Positions 47,583 to 59,115 are shown, counted from the stretch's first letter. The stretch: DNA of 64,000 bases from Cylicocyclus nassatus (GCA_958299035.1 CATQJL010000112.1:16220880-16284879), one strand, 5' to 3'. Translations and numbers: made by a program. The notes: a model not told the origin generated them from the sequence alone.

Positions 47583-47660
47583 TTCGCCGATATCGGGGAT
47601 CGAACCCCTTAGCTGCAAATTAAGAGACCAATGTTTAACCACCTCAACTATGCGAGCACG
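47583..47660 (-). other. Degenerate tRNA-like sequence with intact T arm
   Basis: The minus strand has TAGTTGAGGTGGTTAAAC and a perfect T arm GGGGTTCGATCCCC. The anticodon arm does not pair, so this is probably a tRNA pseudogene or tRNA-derived SINE. Confidence 0.45.
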
Positions 47661-47895
47661 ATTCCCATCTTTTGATTAAAACTCTTTGTTCAGGACTTTC
47701 TTATCTTTTTGTGAACGTGTTACAAGTGCTTTCAGTTCCGCTTAGTTCTCTGTTACTAGGAAGGAATATCAAGAAAATTTTCAAAGTGATTTGATTCTGC
47801 ATTTAAAGTTTTCAGACCTCCATCAAGATTCTTCCAGAAATTTCATGAATTTTTGAAAAAAAAAGTAAAACATAACGGAACAATTTCTGTAAAAT

Positions 47896-47901
47896 TTTAT
47901 T
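47896..47901 (-). terminator. Candidate polyadenylation signal of the acyl-CoA thioesterase gene
   Basis: Minus-strand AATAAA lies about 445 bases after the stop codon. It is the clearest candidate downstream, but distant. Confidence 0.3.
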
Positions 47902-48344
47902 TTGCGTTAAGCAAATCACAACACGTATGCGAGTAAATACACAAAGTAAAAGCCATAAACTTTGACATATAAATCGAACATTGGATTGGATGTATAAGTA
48001 AAACCTATAATTGAATGGTAATCAGCTAAAATCTAAAACTCCGATGTTCAAATATGGAAGATTTCAAAAGTGCAATATAAAATGATAAATAACAACAGAG
48101 TCGAGTAATCATATCAATTTTTTGACTAATGTATCGATTTTCAAAAGTAAAATAAAAAAGCTCTCCATTGACAACTAAACTTATAAAGTTTACTTCACGT
48201 TTGCAAACAGATAGCGCATTGCAAATTGATAGAATATGATTTTCACGAATCACTTAGAATTTTGATAAAAAGCCTAAGACAATGTTTTGAAATAATTACA
48301 GTTTGTACAGTAAAATAAATAGCGAATATGTAGCAATATAGCGG

Positions 48345-51202
48345 TTACAAACTACTTCTCAGCTCTTCATGTTGTAGACGATTCCAATCTGGCATCACTG
48401 CCGGTTGTCCGAGTTTCCTCGAAAAGAAGTCGACAGTGGCAGCCCAGGAAATTTCTTGACTTTTACCATGCAAGACAACATCACCGCCATAACCGCAGCA
48501 GAAACCTAAAAATACGAAATTTTCTCAACGATTTGGATTGAAGCTGACTTATGCAGCCATAAATTGCTTGTGAACAGGTTCAGGACACGATAAGCAAACG
48601 CGGCGCACTAAATGGCGGGCAATTGGCATCTGGTGTCATGTAGGAGCAAGTGAATAAAACTTCAGTAATTTTCCCTAGCGGATCATGAAATATCAAATGT
48701 TCGCCATACAGCAGAACAAGGAGCAAATAAAAAAAAATCAACTAAAGATTTTTGGACCCTATCGATTTTTACCTACGAAACACCAAATAACAAATGTCCG
48801 CGATTTAGCGCGCCGCATATGCTTGACCTGTTTCAAACCTGTTAACAAAGTCTTACCCTGAAATTTCGTCCAAACTTTGTCGTGATGTGGAAAATAAGGG
48901 GGTTCCATAATGTGACCACCATTCACCAGCTGCACTTCGACATCATGTCCTGTTTCCATCAAACGTTTGGCCACATATCGGCTACAGAAAACCGAAGGGG
49001 AGACGAGATCATCCACAGAACCCTAAAAACCCTCTTTAAAGGCTCGATTTCAGTAAATTTAATGGTCCAACTTACTACTAAACGGAAAGCTGTGCCCTTT
49101 GGTATGTGTTCCCATGGGATTTCTACTTCTTCGCTCACATCCACATTCTTTAGCACTTTATCAGAGGCCAAGATCGCATTTATGAAGTACAGATAGAGAT
49201 CGGGTTTACTGAAAATGATTTTTTGATGAAAAAACTGTACAAAAAGGTTCAAAACTCACAGTGTGGGCTGAGGTAAAAGCTTTCCATATTCTTTCAAATT
49301 GATATAGTCATTCTGCACATGTGGACCATTAATGCTGACTACTGCATTGATCTAGAAAAATTTCCTTGAAAAGATTTTTGGAGCGAGGGAACTGAAAATT
49401 TTACCTCAGGATAGCGCGACGCTAAAATGTTCACGATTGTTCCTCCAAATGATACACCTTGAATACCAAGACGACCGTTTGTAAATGATTGCCTTTTCAG
49501 CCAATCTATAGGCCTCTGAAAACGCGAATTTCAGTTTCTGTACATTCTATAGATGATTAGAGGTTATCTTACCCTGAAGTATTCAATTTCCACTTCTTCC
49601 AAAGTTGCTACAAGGTTCTTATACTGGAAAAATGCCACGCAAAGGACTACGAAACCTTCAGATGCCAGCATAGAGCCCTGAAAAAACATTATCATCAAGG
49701 TTTCAGCTAACTACAAATTTATTTATTCATTCATTTACTTAAATACTCAAAAAGTCAATGAAAAACAAACAAGAAGCGGGAGGGACTTAAAACTTGTCAA
49801 AGACTTGCTTTCAACTCTTTATACCTCTAAAAGAGCCGGATGAAGCTCTGGAAACAAAGTGCTTTGGAATTTTCCGAATGTTTTAAGATGATGAATCAAC
49901 CTAGCGGAGCAATGTGAATGAGTAAAGGATCATGTAAGAACACAAGCAAATTTGATTGAAAAAATTCTGATAATTGCTAAAACAGAAAAACAAAAATTTA
50001 CTGACTGACTGAAATTGTCGATATTCTCAGAATTTTGATAGTTAATCGAGTTCATAAAAAATTTCCTTAATCAACTGCTTACCTTGTGCTCATGAAGACC
50101 TCCGCCAGTTCCCGAAATGTCTATCACAGTAGGAAAAGGTCCATCACCTGAATCGCAAATTTTGCTAATACGCAAATAGTTGAAAAAATTATAAATCCAT
50201 AGTGTTAGTCTAGTAATTTTTACAGACCTGGTGGCTTGAAAAGTGTTCCGCAAAATCCGTCTTCCTCTATTTCAGTTCGTTCCAGTCTAGGATGCATCCA
50301 ATGTTTCTTAATTGGGACCATTGCCAATTCGTGGTCAGCAGAATCAAGAAGACTAAATAAAGCTTTTTTCTTGGTCAAAAACTGAAATTCAATCAGAAAA
50401 AAAATTAGAGCGAACAAAGCAGAAAAATCAAAAATTCTAGACCGTAACTCACATCAAATCATAGAGAAATGGTAGCGGTGGAGTACATTTCAAATAGCCA
50501 CCATAGGGAAAATCCTCGCAAGGCTGGATGCTCATAAATAGCCCCATAGCATCGGCCTCTCAAACGAAGTATTTTACATCTTGCACAGGAGTATAGGGTC
50601 TACGGGTCTACCAAATCTCTAACTTACCATTATAAGTTCCTCTAAGTGGTTTAGCAGTGGGTAAATGGATTTCACCAGCTGTGTCAGCTTTGAAGACAGC
50701 AAAGGACATGTGAGTACCATATTTGTGTTTGAGCCTAAATTAATATAGTAGCTTATACAGCAATTTGAACTGATGCCAGAAATTTTTTTTCATCGTTGTA
50801 GGTCAGTGTAGCCAGTTTCTATAGCGCTTCTGCGCTGCTGACAGCAATTGCACGTAAAAAAATGCCATGCCCTTATTGCCGACGATTTGCACATTTATAA
50901 AACAGCCGCAGAGCGCACATTTACAGGTTTTGTGCCTGAAGGCCATTTGTTTACGCGCAAATGCTGTCTGCACCGCAGAGACCCTGAACAGCCAAAAATA
51001 CCAATTTATCCAAGAAGGAACTGCAACGAGTGATTGCTTTTGTCTTATGGCGTAATAATAACGGTATTACAGTAATGGTACACTAACCGGTGACAACTTA
51101 CCGCAGGACCAGCTTGTATAAAGTATTCGGTACGAGATCCGTTGCCCGGATTTCCAATCGCTCTCCTTGCATTGTGTCGGGTTTGTCTACATAGAGAGAC
51201 AT
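48345..51202 (-). CDS. Acyl-CoA thioesterase, ACOT/BAAT family
   Basis: Eleven exons: 51202-51102, 50734-50628, 50558-50453, 50381-50228, 50147-50083, 49677-49573, 49515-49405, 49351-49260, 49208-49076, 49022-48857, 48505-48345. The product is about 433 residues, the family's usual length. An N-terminal beta-sandwich region (MSLYVDKPDTMQGERLEI..) leads into an alpha/beta-hydrolase domain. That domain has GPFPTVIDISGTGGGLHE, nucleophile S~235 in GVSFGG, acid D~329/330 in GSVDD, and H~393 in VVLHGKSQE. A serine nucleophile (not the cysteine of BAAT) indicates hydrolysis of acyl-CoA to fatty acid and CoA rather than amino-acid conjugation. The C-terminus RSSL is not a canonical peroxisomal signal, so it is probably cytosolic. 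TTTACAG 11 bases before the ATG may be a trans-splice site. Oddity: exon 3 ends in phase 2 but exon 4 is open only in phase 0, so the sum is 1301 nt, one short of a multiple of three. Confidence 0.88.
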
Positions 51203-53050
51203 ATTGGTTATTTCTGTAAATTAAAAATTATAAAGAAAAAATAAAAGTAATGAATACGAAGAATTTGGCAAAAACTAGAGCATTTCAATAAGGATTTTCT
51301 CGACATTTTGGTTGTTATTTGATACATAAAAGCTACTTGGTTTTAACATCACAAAACTCGAACACCGTAGAATAATTCATATTTGGAAATTTATTTCAGA
51401 GAAAATACAGATAACACCAAGCTAAAGGTACACCTCAGGTCACAAGCACTCTGCTTATATATCCTACCAGACATTGTGCAAACTACAAGAACAAAACGGA
51501 CTTGGGTGCAAGCCTGATAACCCGTATCTTCAGTCAGTCTCATGATTTCATGTCATTACGTAGATAAGCGTAGAAAACGAACTACAAGGCGATAAATCAG
51601 GCAGACAGCTTCGCATGATTAATGGCGCAAGAATTTAGGAATGCGTGGAGTAAGGAAACTAAAAATAATATTTTGTTACAGTGATCCAAACTGCAAAAAA
51701 GATTTAGTACAGTAATCCAGAGCAAATATTTTCTGATACACAAGATTTTTTCCCATACCTTCTATCTAGAAGAATCATTGTCCTTTACTCTCTTGACATG
51801 GAGCAATCAAATGAAGATAGTTTCGTTTAATCCAGATCGGAAAAAATGAGAACTCTACGAAGTTTTTACAGGAATGCTTTTCTAGAAACCGGCTTGAATA
51901 TAGCCATCCGCGTTGAAGAAGTCAAAAAAATCTATGTCCAAAAAAATAAATACCTAAAAATTTGCATGTCAGAATTAAAATCAGATACCCCGATTCACAA
52001 ATCAATATCCTTCTAAGTCTAGCCGTAAAAAATGGAAACCCGGAAGAATCTATGCCTTTCAAGGAACTTTTGTAATCTGTCACTTTCCTTTAAATTTTGT
52101 TTCCCACTTCAGCTTCCTTTCGAAATTTCTGAAAATATTCTCGGGGATAATTTTTGCCCTCCAACCACCTGACCCGACATCAACCCGTATTTAATGAATT
52201 ATCAGCAATTTCTTATCATTATGGAAAGTGGCTGGCTGACGAATCGGCTAATCAGAGTTCACGTTTTGCGTAATCGCATCCGTTGCCTTCGAGAACATTG
52301 TAATCAGTGAATCTTGTAGTTTGACAAGGGAAATTTGAGCAGAGGTAAATCATCAGAAAAATTTATCACGCTTAGTCCAATAGGAGAAAGAAAGAAAAAC
52401 GACTCAACGACTCAAACGACCCAGAATTTTTCATAACAAGTCAAAAGTAAAATTGCGCAGAATTTTGTGTTGTACTAACATCATTTTCATGTTTCCCATT
52501 TTTTTTTTCAAATGAGAAAAAAATCATGAAACAATCCAGAAACGCGCCAAAGAACGTTGCATTGTTTACGTTTGGTAAATAAAAGCGTATAATTAGTGTG
52601 AATGGCCGATGACAGCGGACCTGTTTTTCCCGAGAACGAGCCGATCACTGTTTGATTCCAAGGCTTATAGTGTCATTCTACACTTGACCACCGTCTTCCT
52701 GGCTGGCTGCAAGCTCGGTTTGAGCCCCGGGCTTAGCTATTCCTTCCCAATCGTGAATTTTTACGGCGACAGCGATCCTTAAAATCTTACATAATCTTAA
52801 TCTTGAGAAAATTCTAGTGAACCCTCTTGTCCCCCAATATAAAAACTGTATTTCACTTGATATCCTATAGTACACCACAGACTTTTAAACTTTCTTTACC
52901 TTTCATTTTTTTTTTGAAATAATTGTCTGCCGTCTAGAAAAGCAAGTAGCTGTTTTTTAGGAGAATCATACTTACACAAATCACAGGTCAATAACTATTT
53001 TTCCACCCTGTAAAATTTTCTCTTTCAAAAATCGAAAAATTTCTCCAGAG
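51203..53050. other. Divergent intergenic region between thioesterase and CX3C-repeat genes
   Basis: The 1.85-kb interval separates two head-to-head genes, so both promoters probably lie here. No repeat element or convincing exon was found. A 66-codon minus-strand frame (52678-52878) has no support. Confidence 0.55.
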
Positions 53051-56000
53051 ATGAATGCGATTCGATTCGCAAATGTTGCCGTGCTGCTCTACTTGCTCAA
53101 AGGCTCAGTGAATAGTGAGGTAAGCGATGCTAAGAGACTGGTAAATTTATGCAGACATGGAGACAAAACAATCTTAGAAAGATCAAATCAAAGGTTGTTT
53201 TTCTTCAATTAAATTACAAAAACCTTTTTCCTCTTGATACTCAAGAATGTCCTGCAAATAATCATCTAGTTCAAATCATCTACGCTCCCTACAACAGCAT
53301 AATTTTAATTTTTTTTTTTTTTGAAAGCAATGTGTTCTGGATTATATTAGGTGGATCCGAAAGTTCTGTCGTTTCATTTTCAAAAATTCGTAACTTTGGC
53401 TGTGTCAACGGATTTGCTTGCCTGTAATTTTATCAGAAAGAATAAGTCTTTCGCTTCCGAACGCTGTTTTGCGGAGCTTCTGTTTCACGTTGGGTGCGGA
53501 GATAAAAATGGAAAACTAAGACCATATAAGCTTTGACCATTTCAAGTTAGGTCACCAAAAATCGGGAACGCTGCAGAAAAATCTGAAATCGTCAGTACAT
53601 ATGTTTTTTGACCTATCTTCGCAACTGTGAAAAGTTTGTGCTGTTTGAACGTCTCTGTAAAAAGTTATAATTTTCGAGTTTACTATGGAAAACGCCAAAA
53701 TTGACTAATTTGCCAATTTTCTCAATAATTATAACTTCTCACAGAGACGTTCAAACAGTACAGATTTTCACAGATGCAAAGGGTAGGCCAAAAAACATAT
53801 GTATTGACGATTTCAGATTTTTCTGCAGCGTTCCCGATTTTTGGCGACCTTTACAAAATGGTCAAAGCTTATGTGGTCTTAGTTTTCCATTTTTATCTCC
53901 GCACCCAATGTGAAACAGAAGCTCCGCAAAACAGCGTTCGGAAGAGAAGGACTATTTCTTTCTGACAAAATTACAAGCAAGCAAATTTGTTGATACAGCG
54001 CAAAGTTACAAATTTTTGAAAATAAAACGACAGAACTTTCGGACCCACCTAATATGTTGCCATTCTGTCACATAGAAAATCAAGAAAAACAATGTTTGAG
54101 AAAAAATAGAAGAAATAGAGAAAGAAAGAATTCAAAAAAAAATTAATGTTTCCTCTCCCCACAAATGGAGCATGTTCAATATTATGAAAAATTAGTATTT
54201 TGTGGCAAGCTTACAGAATAATGATTTAGCCAACTTCCACAACCATGGCACCCGTCACTTCACAATTATCGCTTGAGATAAGCCGTATCAAACGACAATG
54301 TTGCGCAGCATGTACTACGGATAACTGCTCCTGCGGAGGCGGATGTCCTGTTCAGCAGCCGAAGGTGGCATTCATCTCTAACTTTTGGGGAATCCCAGAA
54401 AAAACTATTTTTTCTAGGTGTTTTGTCCAGAGCATTGTCAACCTATGTGCACCAATGCATGCGTAATGACTGTGGTAAGTAATCTTCTTTCGCCATTATT
54501 TCTCGGTAGTGAAAACAACATTATGAGATGATTGCGGTCCTAGTAAGTTTCGTAAGCAAAAGATAGCGAAGGGGTGTGGAGTTGACCAAAAAAAGTCCCG
54601 CATTCACACAATTCACCGAAACTTCCGCAGGATAAGCAAAATTTGCAGCGGTTCCGCAGGATTCTGTTTACTATTCCAAAAGTGAAAACGCTGAAAATAG
54701 GAACTACCGCAGGAATTTTACGTCAGATTGGTTGGAAACGGGAATCCGCAGAGCTTTTACGAAGCGTCGCGGAACTTCCGAAAATGCCTGCGGTTCCGCA
54801 GCACTTTGACATGCCAGTACTTCCGCGGGTTTTGAATGTGTAGTCTCTTGCCATGTTGCTTCGCCAACAGCTAAAAGCATTATTGAACATGCCATCCGTA
54901 GTGTAGAGGCTAGTAAGTGAGTCCCGCAGTCATTAGACCTAAGGCATACCTCACGCGATTCCAGTCGCTGCGCAATCTGGCACTGCAGCGACTCTTCATA
55001 ACTTGTCGTAAGCGCGCTTTACATAGGTCAGACTTGAAGCTTTTGCTATAATTTACGAAAGCTACGAGCCTATGCATTTTGGACCCGCACACGGTTGATT
55101 TGTAAACATCTGGCAAACCGCCAAGTCGCATGGATGTAGCGATTTGGCGAAATCGCGCGAGGTATGCCTTAGGCCTTAGGGCAAGGTTCGAATCTCGCTT
55201 AGGTGTTCTCTTTTGCTGTTGTGGTTCGCAATCGAAACTTCTGCAGCACCTTATTTGGCTTCCACAGCATGTTTACGGAACTTCCGCAGGTGAGCCGGCG
55301 GAACTTCAAAAGTTCCGCGGAAGTTCCGTTCAGTTGCTTGAGATGTCACTGTTCCACAAGCTTGAAAAAGCAAAATTCTAGAGACTGCGCGTAAAAGATC
55401 TTCTTATTTTCACCAACAACAATAAGTTTTCATAAAATCTGGGACTCTTTTTATCGCTTCATAAATTTGCAGCCCATTTTGGCCATTTTCATAGTGAAAG
55501 AAAACTTGAATTCCGTCATCTGTGAGTATTTCCTAAAGGAAGGCTCGTCCTTATGACGGGCAAAAATATGAGGCTCATAGGTAGATGAAGGAACCCATTA
55601 TTGCATGAAACACTTAGAAGAACCGATAATAAATTATTAAAAGAGTCCCTCTTTGCACATATACTTTAGTTCTCAAAAATTTAGGCAACTTGCCCGGATC
55701 GATGCCAGCCCCATTGCACAAATGCATGTGTTATGGTAAGAAAAATTATAATGTCATTACAAAATTTCTTACTCATCTGAAAATAATACAAATTAACAAT
55801 GAACAGGCGCCACCGCCACCACCTCCACCAATGCCGCAGTGTTCTTTACAATGTATGCCTCGATGTGAACCTTCGTGTATGAACGCTCCAGCGCCAATGG
55901 TGATTTTCTGCAGTTACAGAACTTTAAGCATGGAAAATTGAATAAGTACTTTGTGAGAAAAAAAATTATTATTTGTATGTTACATTACGACAGATTTATA

Positions 56001-59000
56001 ATTATTCTTATGATTTCAGCCCCTATGCGAAGCTCGCTGTATGCCAACATGTTCTCCGCAATGTGTGCAAACATATAGGGTAAGTTATACATCATGGTTA
56101 CCGTCATCCTACAGTAATCCTCGCCTATAAACAGGTTCAAACAACTTGTGTTCAAGCTTGTATGCCTATGTGTCAGCCGTCTTGCGTTCAAGCTATGGAG
56201 GTTTGTGCGAAAAAATAACAGAGCAATTTTTGATTTATTTCCAACTCAAGAGCAGAGAATAGAAGTTAACGAAAGACTTTGCTACGGGGAAATTTGGATC
56301 TAACATCGCTCAAAGTTTGTAGTTCACGCAACGAGGGGTAGTAATTCCAACCTCTCGTTTCTCAGAGTCATTAACCATAAAGATGAAGGATAAGATGAGG
56401 ATAAAGACTAGTCTTTTTTGAAACTTTGGACAAAGCCAACAGAGGGAAGTAAGAGGAAAAAGACAACAAGCCTTAATGGAGATGCGCAAACAAAACTCTA
56501 AATCTTTTCAAATAATCAAAGAAATTTCAGAAGAAACTCCAAATTTTCACACGTTTAATTTCAATTTTACGCAATATCCTACAAAAATCTGCTTTCCTCG
56601 ATTGGTTCTCAATGCTAATGCTCTGATTTTAGATTCGACCTATGCAGTGCATGGAAGCTTGTATGCCCTCTTGTCAGCCTTCTTGTGTTCAAGCTGTGGC
56701 ATGCAGCTCTTGTACCAGCAACTGTCCTTCAGTGTGCGCGTAAGTTTTCAACCGCAATCAAATCAAGAGATTCATGCCCAAAATAAGCGGACTCAAAAAA
56801 AATTCTAACAAGGGAAGTCACTTAACTTAGGTCGGCCTTTTGAAATGAGACACATATATTTAGAATCAGCTGGGAACGCTGATTCCAAATATGCTGTCCT
56901 TAGCTGCGAAGCATTCCTCTTAAGCGAGTTATGAGCTTTTTAGTATGTGTAATTGACATATAACTAAATATGGAAAGAAGGCCTTTAGATGAAAATCTGC
57001 CTAAAAAAGTGGTGGAAAATCAAAAGAACATCAAACTGAGTCATTTGGCTTTGATAGAGTGTTGTATGCATTTGAACTATTACCTGGATGACGATACCGC
57101 AGCATGCCTAAGTCGGTCAGCACGCAAACTTTGCTTAGGAAAAAGCTCATAACTCGCTTCAGAGGAACGCTTCGCAGCTAAGGACAGCATATTTGTAATC
57201 AGCGTTCCCAGCTGATTCTAAACATATGTGTCTCATTTCAAAAGGCCGACCTAAGCTAAGTGACTTTCCTTGTAAGAATTTACAGGATAATACTTTTACT
57301 CATTTTGCAGTATAGCCCCAAAAGCAAAGCCAGCTAAAACATCTAAAAAGATGGCTGCGCACTCAAAACCCATTTTTTCCGAAGTTTGCTTGATGTGGTG
57401 AAGCATCACCTTTTGACTTTGATAATATTTACAGCCAACCCGTCTGCGTTCAAGCTTGCATGCCCCGATGTCTTCCCACTTGTATTCAGGCTGTTCAGGT
57501 TGGTTTTCATATTTAGTTTGAATACCTTGAAAAATTGAAGGCTCATTGGGCTAGTAAGAGTATGGAAGGCTGAAGTTGAGGAAAGCGGGGAGAATAAATT
57601 GAACACCAGTATAACCTCCAAGTAAGATTAAAGGCAGCAGAGAAGCGCTGGTTCTTCAGCATCAGGCCCATTTGTTTACCCAAAACAACCCCTTCTTTTT
57701 CTGCTTTTTTTGATTTCGAGATCTTCTCAATAAAAAGCAGACTTGACCTAATTGATGCTATTCAAGAGCTTCTGATATTCTTCAAAATCCTTTTCTTGAA
57801 AAGCGTAGGCCTATAGTTGAGTCATTCAAGCTTCAACAAAACCTGTACACAAGTTCAAACTTACCACTGCAGATCCAACCCCGCCAGTCCTGCTCTCCAG
57901 GCTGTATGCCATCATGTTCTCCAAACTGTATGCAGCAGAGTTGTCCACCTCAGTGCATGCCCGCTTGCACTCCTTCGTGTATGCAACAGTCAGTTTCAAA
58001 TTTGCTGCGTAAATAAAGCTTAACTTACCTTATTCTTCCCCAGATTCGGGCTACAGATGTCTCCTGAATTCGGGCTCCAACTATCTCCCGCTCGTACTTG
58101 CGCCAATGAATGCATGCCATCATGTGAAAGCACTTGCTTAGCACAGGTAGGGCGACAATAATTTCTTAGGGGCAGTGTCTAGATGAATCTGCGTACCTGG
58201 ACTTCTTACATAAAACTTAACTCAGAAGCCTCATCTAAGCCGTTGCTAAACCGGCAGCTCATAAAATTTGTTCGCGGCCGAGAAAACCGAGTTCGAGCTT
58301 TAACCCAGACCGTATTCTTCATTCTCCCATACAGTATGGGCGGGACTTTGGAGTTGATTTTATCGGCCGCGACCAAAAGTTACGAGCTGCTGCTTGGATG
58401 ATGGTTTAGTTAACGATTTGCGAATCAGTTCTCACATAAGGAGCCCAGGTGCCCAGACTTGTTTGGACACTGCCTTCTAGTTGGCTCTTACCGTATACCT
58501 GGGTAGACTACGCAAAATCGAAGGATCATCTTATAATGTTGTCCACTCCCAGATAACCTGCACGGAAGCATGTAAGCCCGCCTGTGCTCCGTCATGCGTC
58601 GCGGCAAATCCTGCTCCCGCTCCGCCTCCCCCACCACCACCATCACCACCTCTACCACCACCTCCACCACCGATGCCAGAGCCCGTATGCGTACAGCCAT
58701 GTATGCCTGCATGTGCCCCCACATGCATCCAGCAAATCCAGATGCAAATGGTGCCAAGTAAGTTTTGGGGCGTGTCCACTACACTCCTCTCATTGGCGGT
58801 CTGGAACTGACCAATCACAGGCGAGACCTATTTCTTTGCATAATTTAGCAGCACAAATAGCGATACCCTGTGGAAATCCTTGCATATGTCAACCGGGTTA
58901 TGTACAATGCGCTGAAAACATGTGCTGTGTCAGGTGAGTTCCAAAAATCTCATCAATTCTTTCAATGCCTAGAAAAATTTCTCCTAGATACAGGAACATG

Positions 59001-59115
59001 GCTGTAAAATTCCGGCGATTGAAGCAAGCTTCAAAGAACAAAAGAGGAGACAAGTGGGATCAAATTTTCAAAATCTACCAATCAAGTAGATTTTTTTTCG
59101 TTTTTCAGGTCATGA
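53051..59115 (+). CDS. Secreted cysteine/proline-rich repeat protein (CX3C-x-P modules)
   Basis: Fourteen exons: 53051-53119, 54230-54364, 54418-54474, 55685-55735, 55807-55899, 56020-56079, 56135-56200, 56633-56739, 57435-57498, 57873-57988, 58044-58146, 58553-58757, 58849-58933, 59109-59115. All phases agree; 1218 nt, 405 residues. Exon 1 is a signal peptide (MNAIRFANVAVLLYLLKGSV). Exon 2 has a basic RIKR just before the first cysteines, a possible processing site. Then follow 12 copies of C-x3-C-[MQK]-P-x-C-x3-C, for example CPEHCQPMCTNAC and CVQPCMPACAPTC, mostly one per exon. Two poly-proline linkers (exons 5 and 12) interrupt the array. The end reads CGNPCICQPGYVQCAENMCC. The 4-residue cysteine spacing differs from ShK, EGF, WAP and trypsin-inhibitor patterns. 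The function is unknown; an extracellular disulfide-rich structural role is a guess. Exon 2's start is chosen for its better acceptor (54278 is an alternative). Introns hold two hairpin elements. Confidence 0.82.
53347..54052. mobile_element. Mariner-type hairpin element in intron 1 of the CX3C-repeat gene
   Basis: This 706-bp element is flanked by TA. Termini TTAGGTGGATCCGAAAGTTC and TTAGGTGGGTCCGAAAGTTC (minus strand) lead into arms of about 330 bases (for example ATTTTTGAAAATAAAACGAC, GCGTTCCCGATTTTTGG). It belongs to the same terminal family as 8154-9172 and 31062-33509, but is much more symmetrical and so probably younger. Confidence 0.85.
54614..55320. repeat. Dispersed repeat rich in GGAACTTCCGCAG motifs, copy 2
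   Basis: It matches 27425-27857 in the same order (GCAAAATTTGCAGCGGTTCC, GGTTCCGCAGCACTTTGACA). It ends with several GGAACTTCCGC(A/G)G motifs and carries the B-box match GGTTCGAATCTC near 55186. It is interrupted by a MITE at 54938-55173 that is absent from copy 1. It lies in intron 3 of the CX3C-repeat gene. Confidence 0.65.
54938..55173. mobile_element. Small inverted-repeat MITE (CCTAAGGCATACCTC ends)
   Basis: This 236-bp element is bounded by CCTAAGGCATACCTC and its complement, continuing to 23 bases with one mismatch. Comparison with the uninterrupted copy 1 repeat at 27.4-27.9 kb shows it is an insertion. Confidence 0.75.
56812..57272. mobile_element. Hairpin element in intron 8 of the CX3C-repeat gene
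   Basis: The tips AGTCACTTAACTTAGGTCGG and the inverted right end lead into arms of about 130 bases (ATCAGCTGGGAACGCTGATT, GTCCTTAGCTGCGAAGCATT). It is non-coding. The intron otherwise splices normally, since exons 8 and 9 join in phase 2. Confidence 0.82.

Larger units (their letters stand above)
28907..48344. other. 19.4-kb gene-poor interval
   Basis: No exon series with matching phases or recognisable protein similarity was found on either strand. The longest open frames are short and overlap repeats or have no splice context. Contents are listed separately: the nested transposons 30393-34685, tandem repeats 35869-36077, hairpins 38087-38789 and 39791-39932, C/G tracts 42421-43835, a hAT MITE 44302 and tRNA-like sequences 46690-47660. 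A 99-codon minus-strand open frame (37290-36991, ends ..LRGFIYSSV) has balanced composition but no supporting features. Confidence 0.6.

Noticed and set aside
47583..47660. Functional tRNA call
   Set aside because: The T arm is perfect but the anticodon arm does not pair and the acceptor stem is poor.
58531..58818. Glycine-rich minus-strand frame
   Set aside because: It is the antisense of the poly-proline linker in exon 12.
58584..58937. Histidine-rich 117-codon plus-strand frame
   Set aside because: It is an out-of-frame reading of exon 12 and exon 13 of the CX3C-repeat gene; the HHHH run is the shadow of CCA/CCT proline codons.
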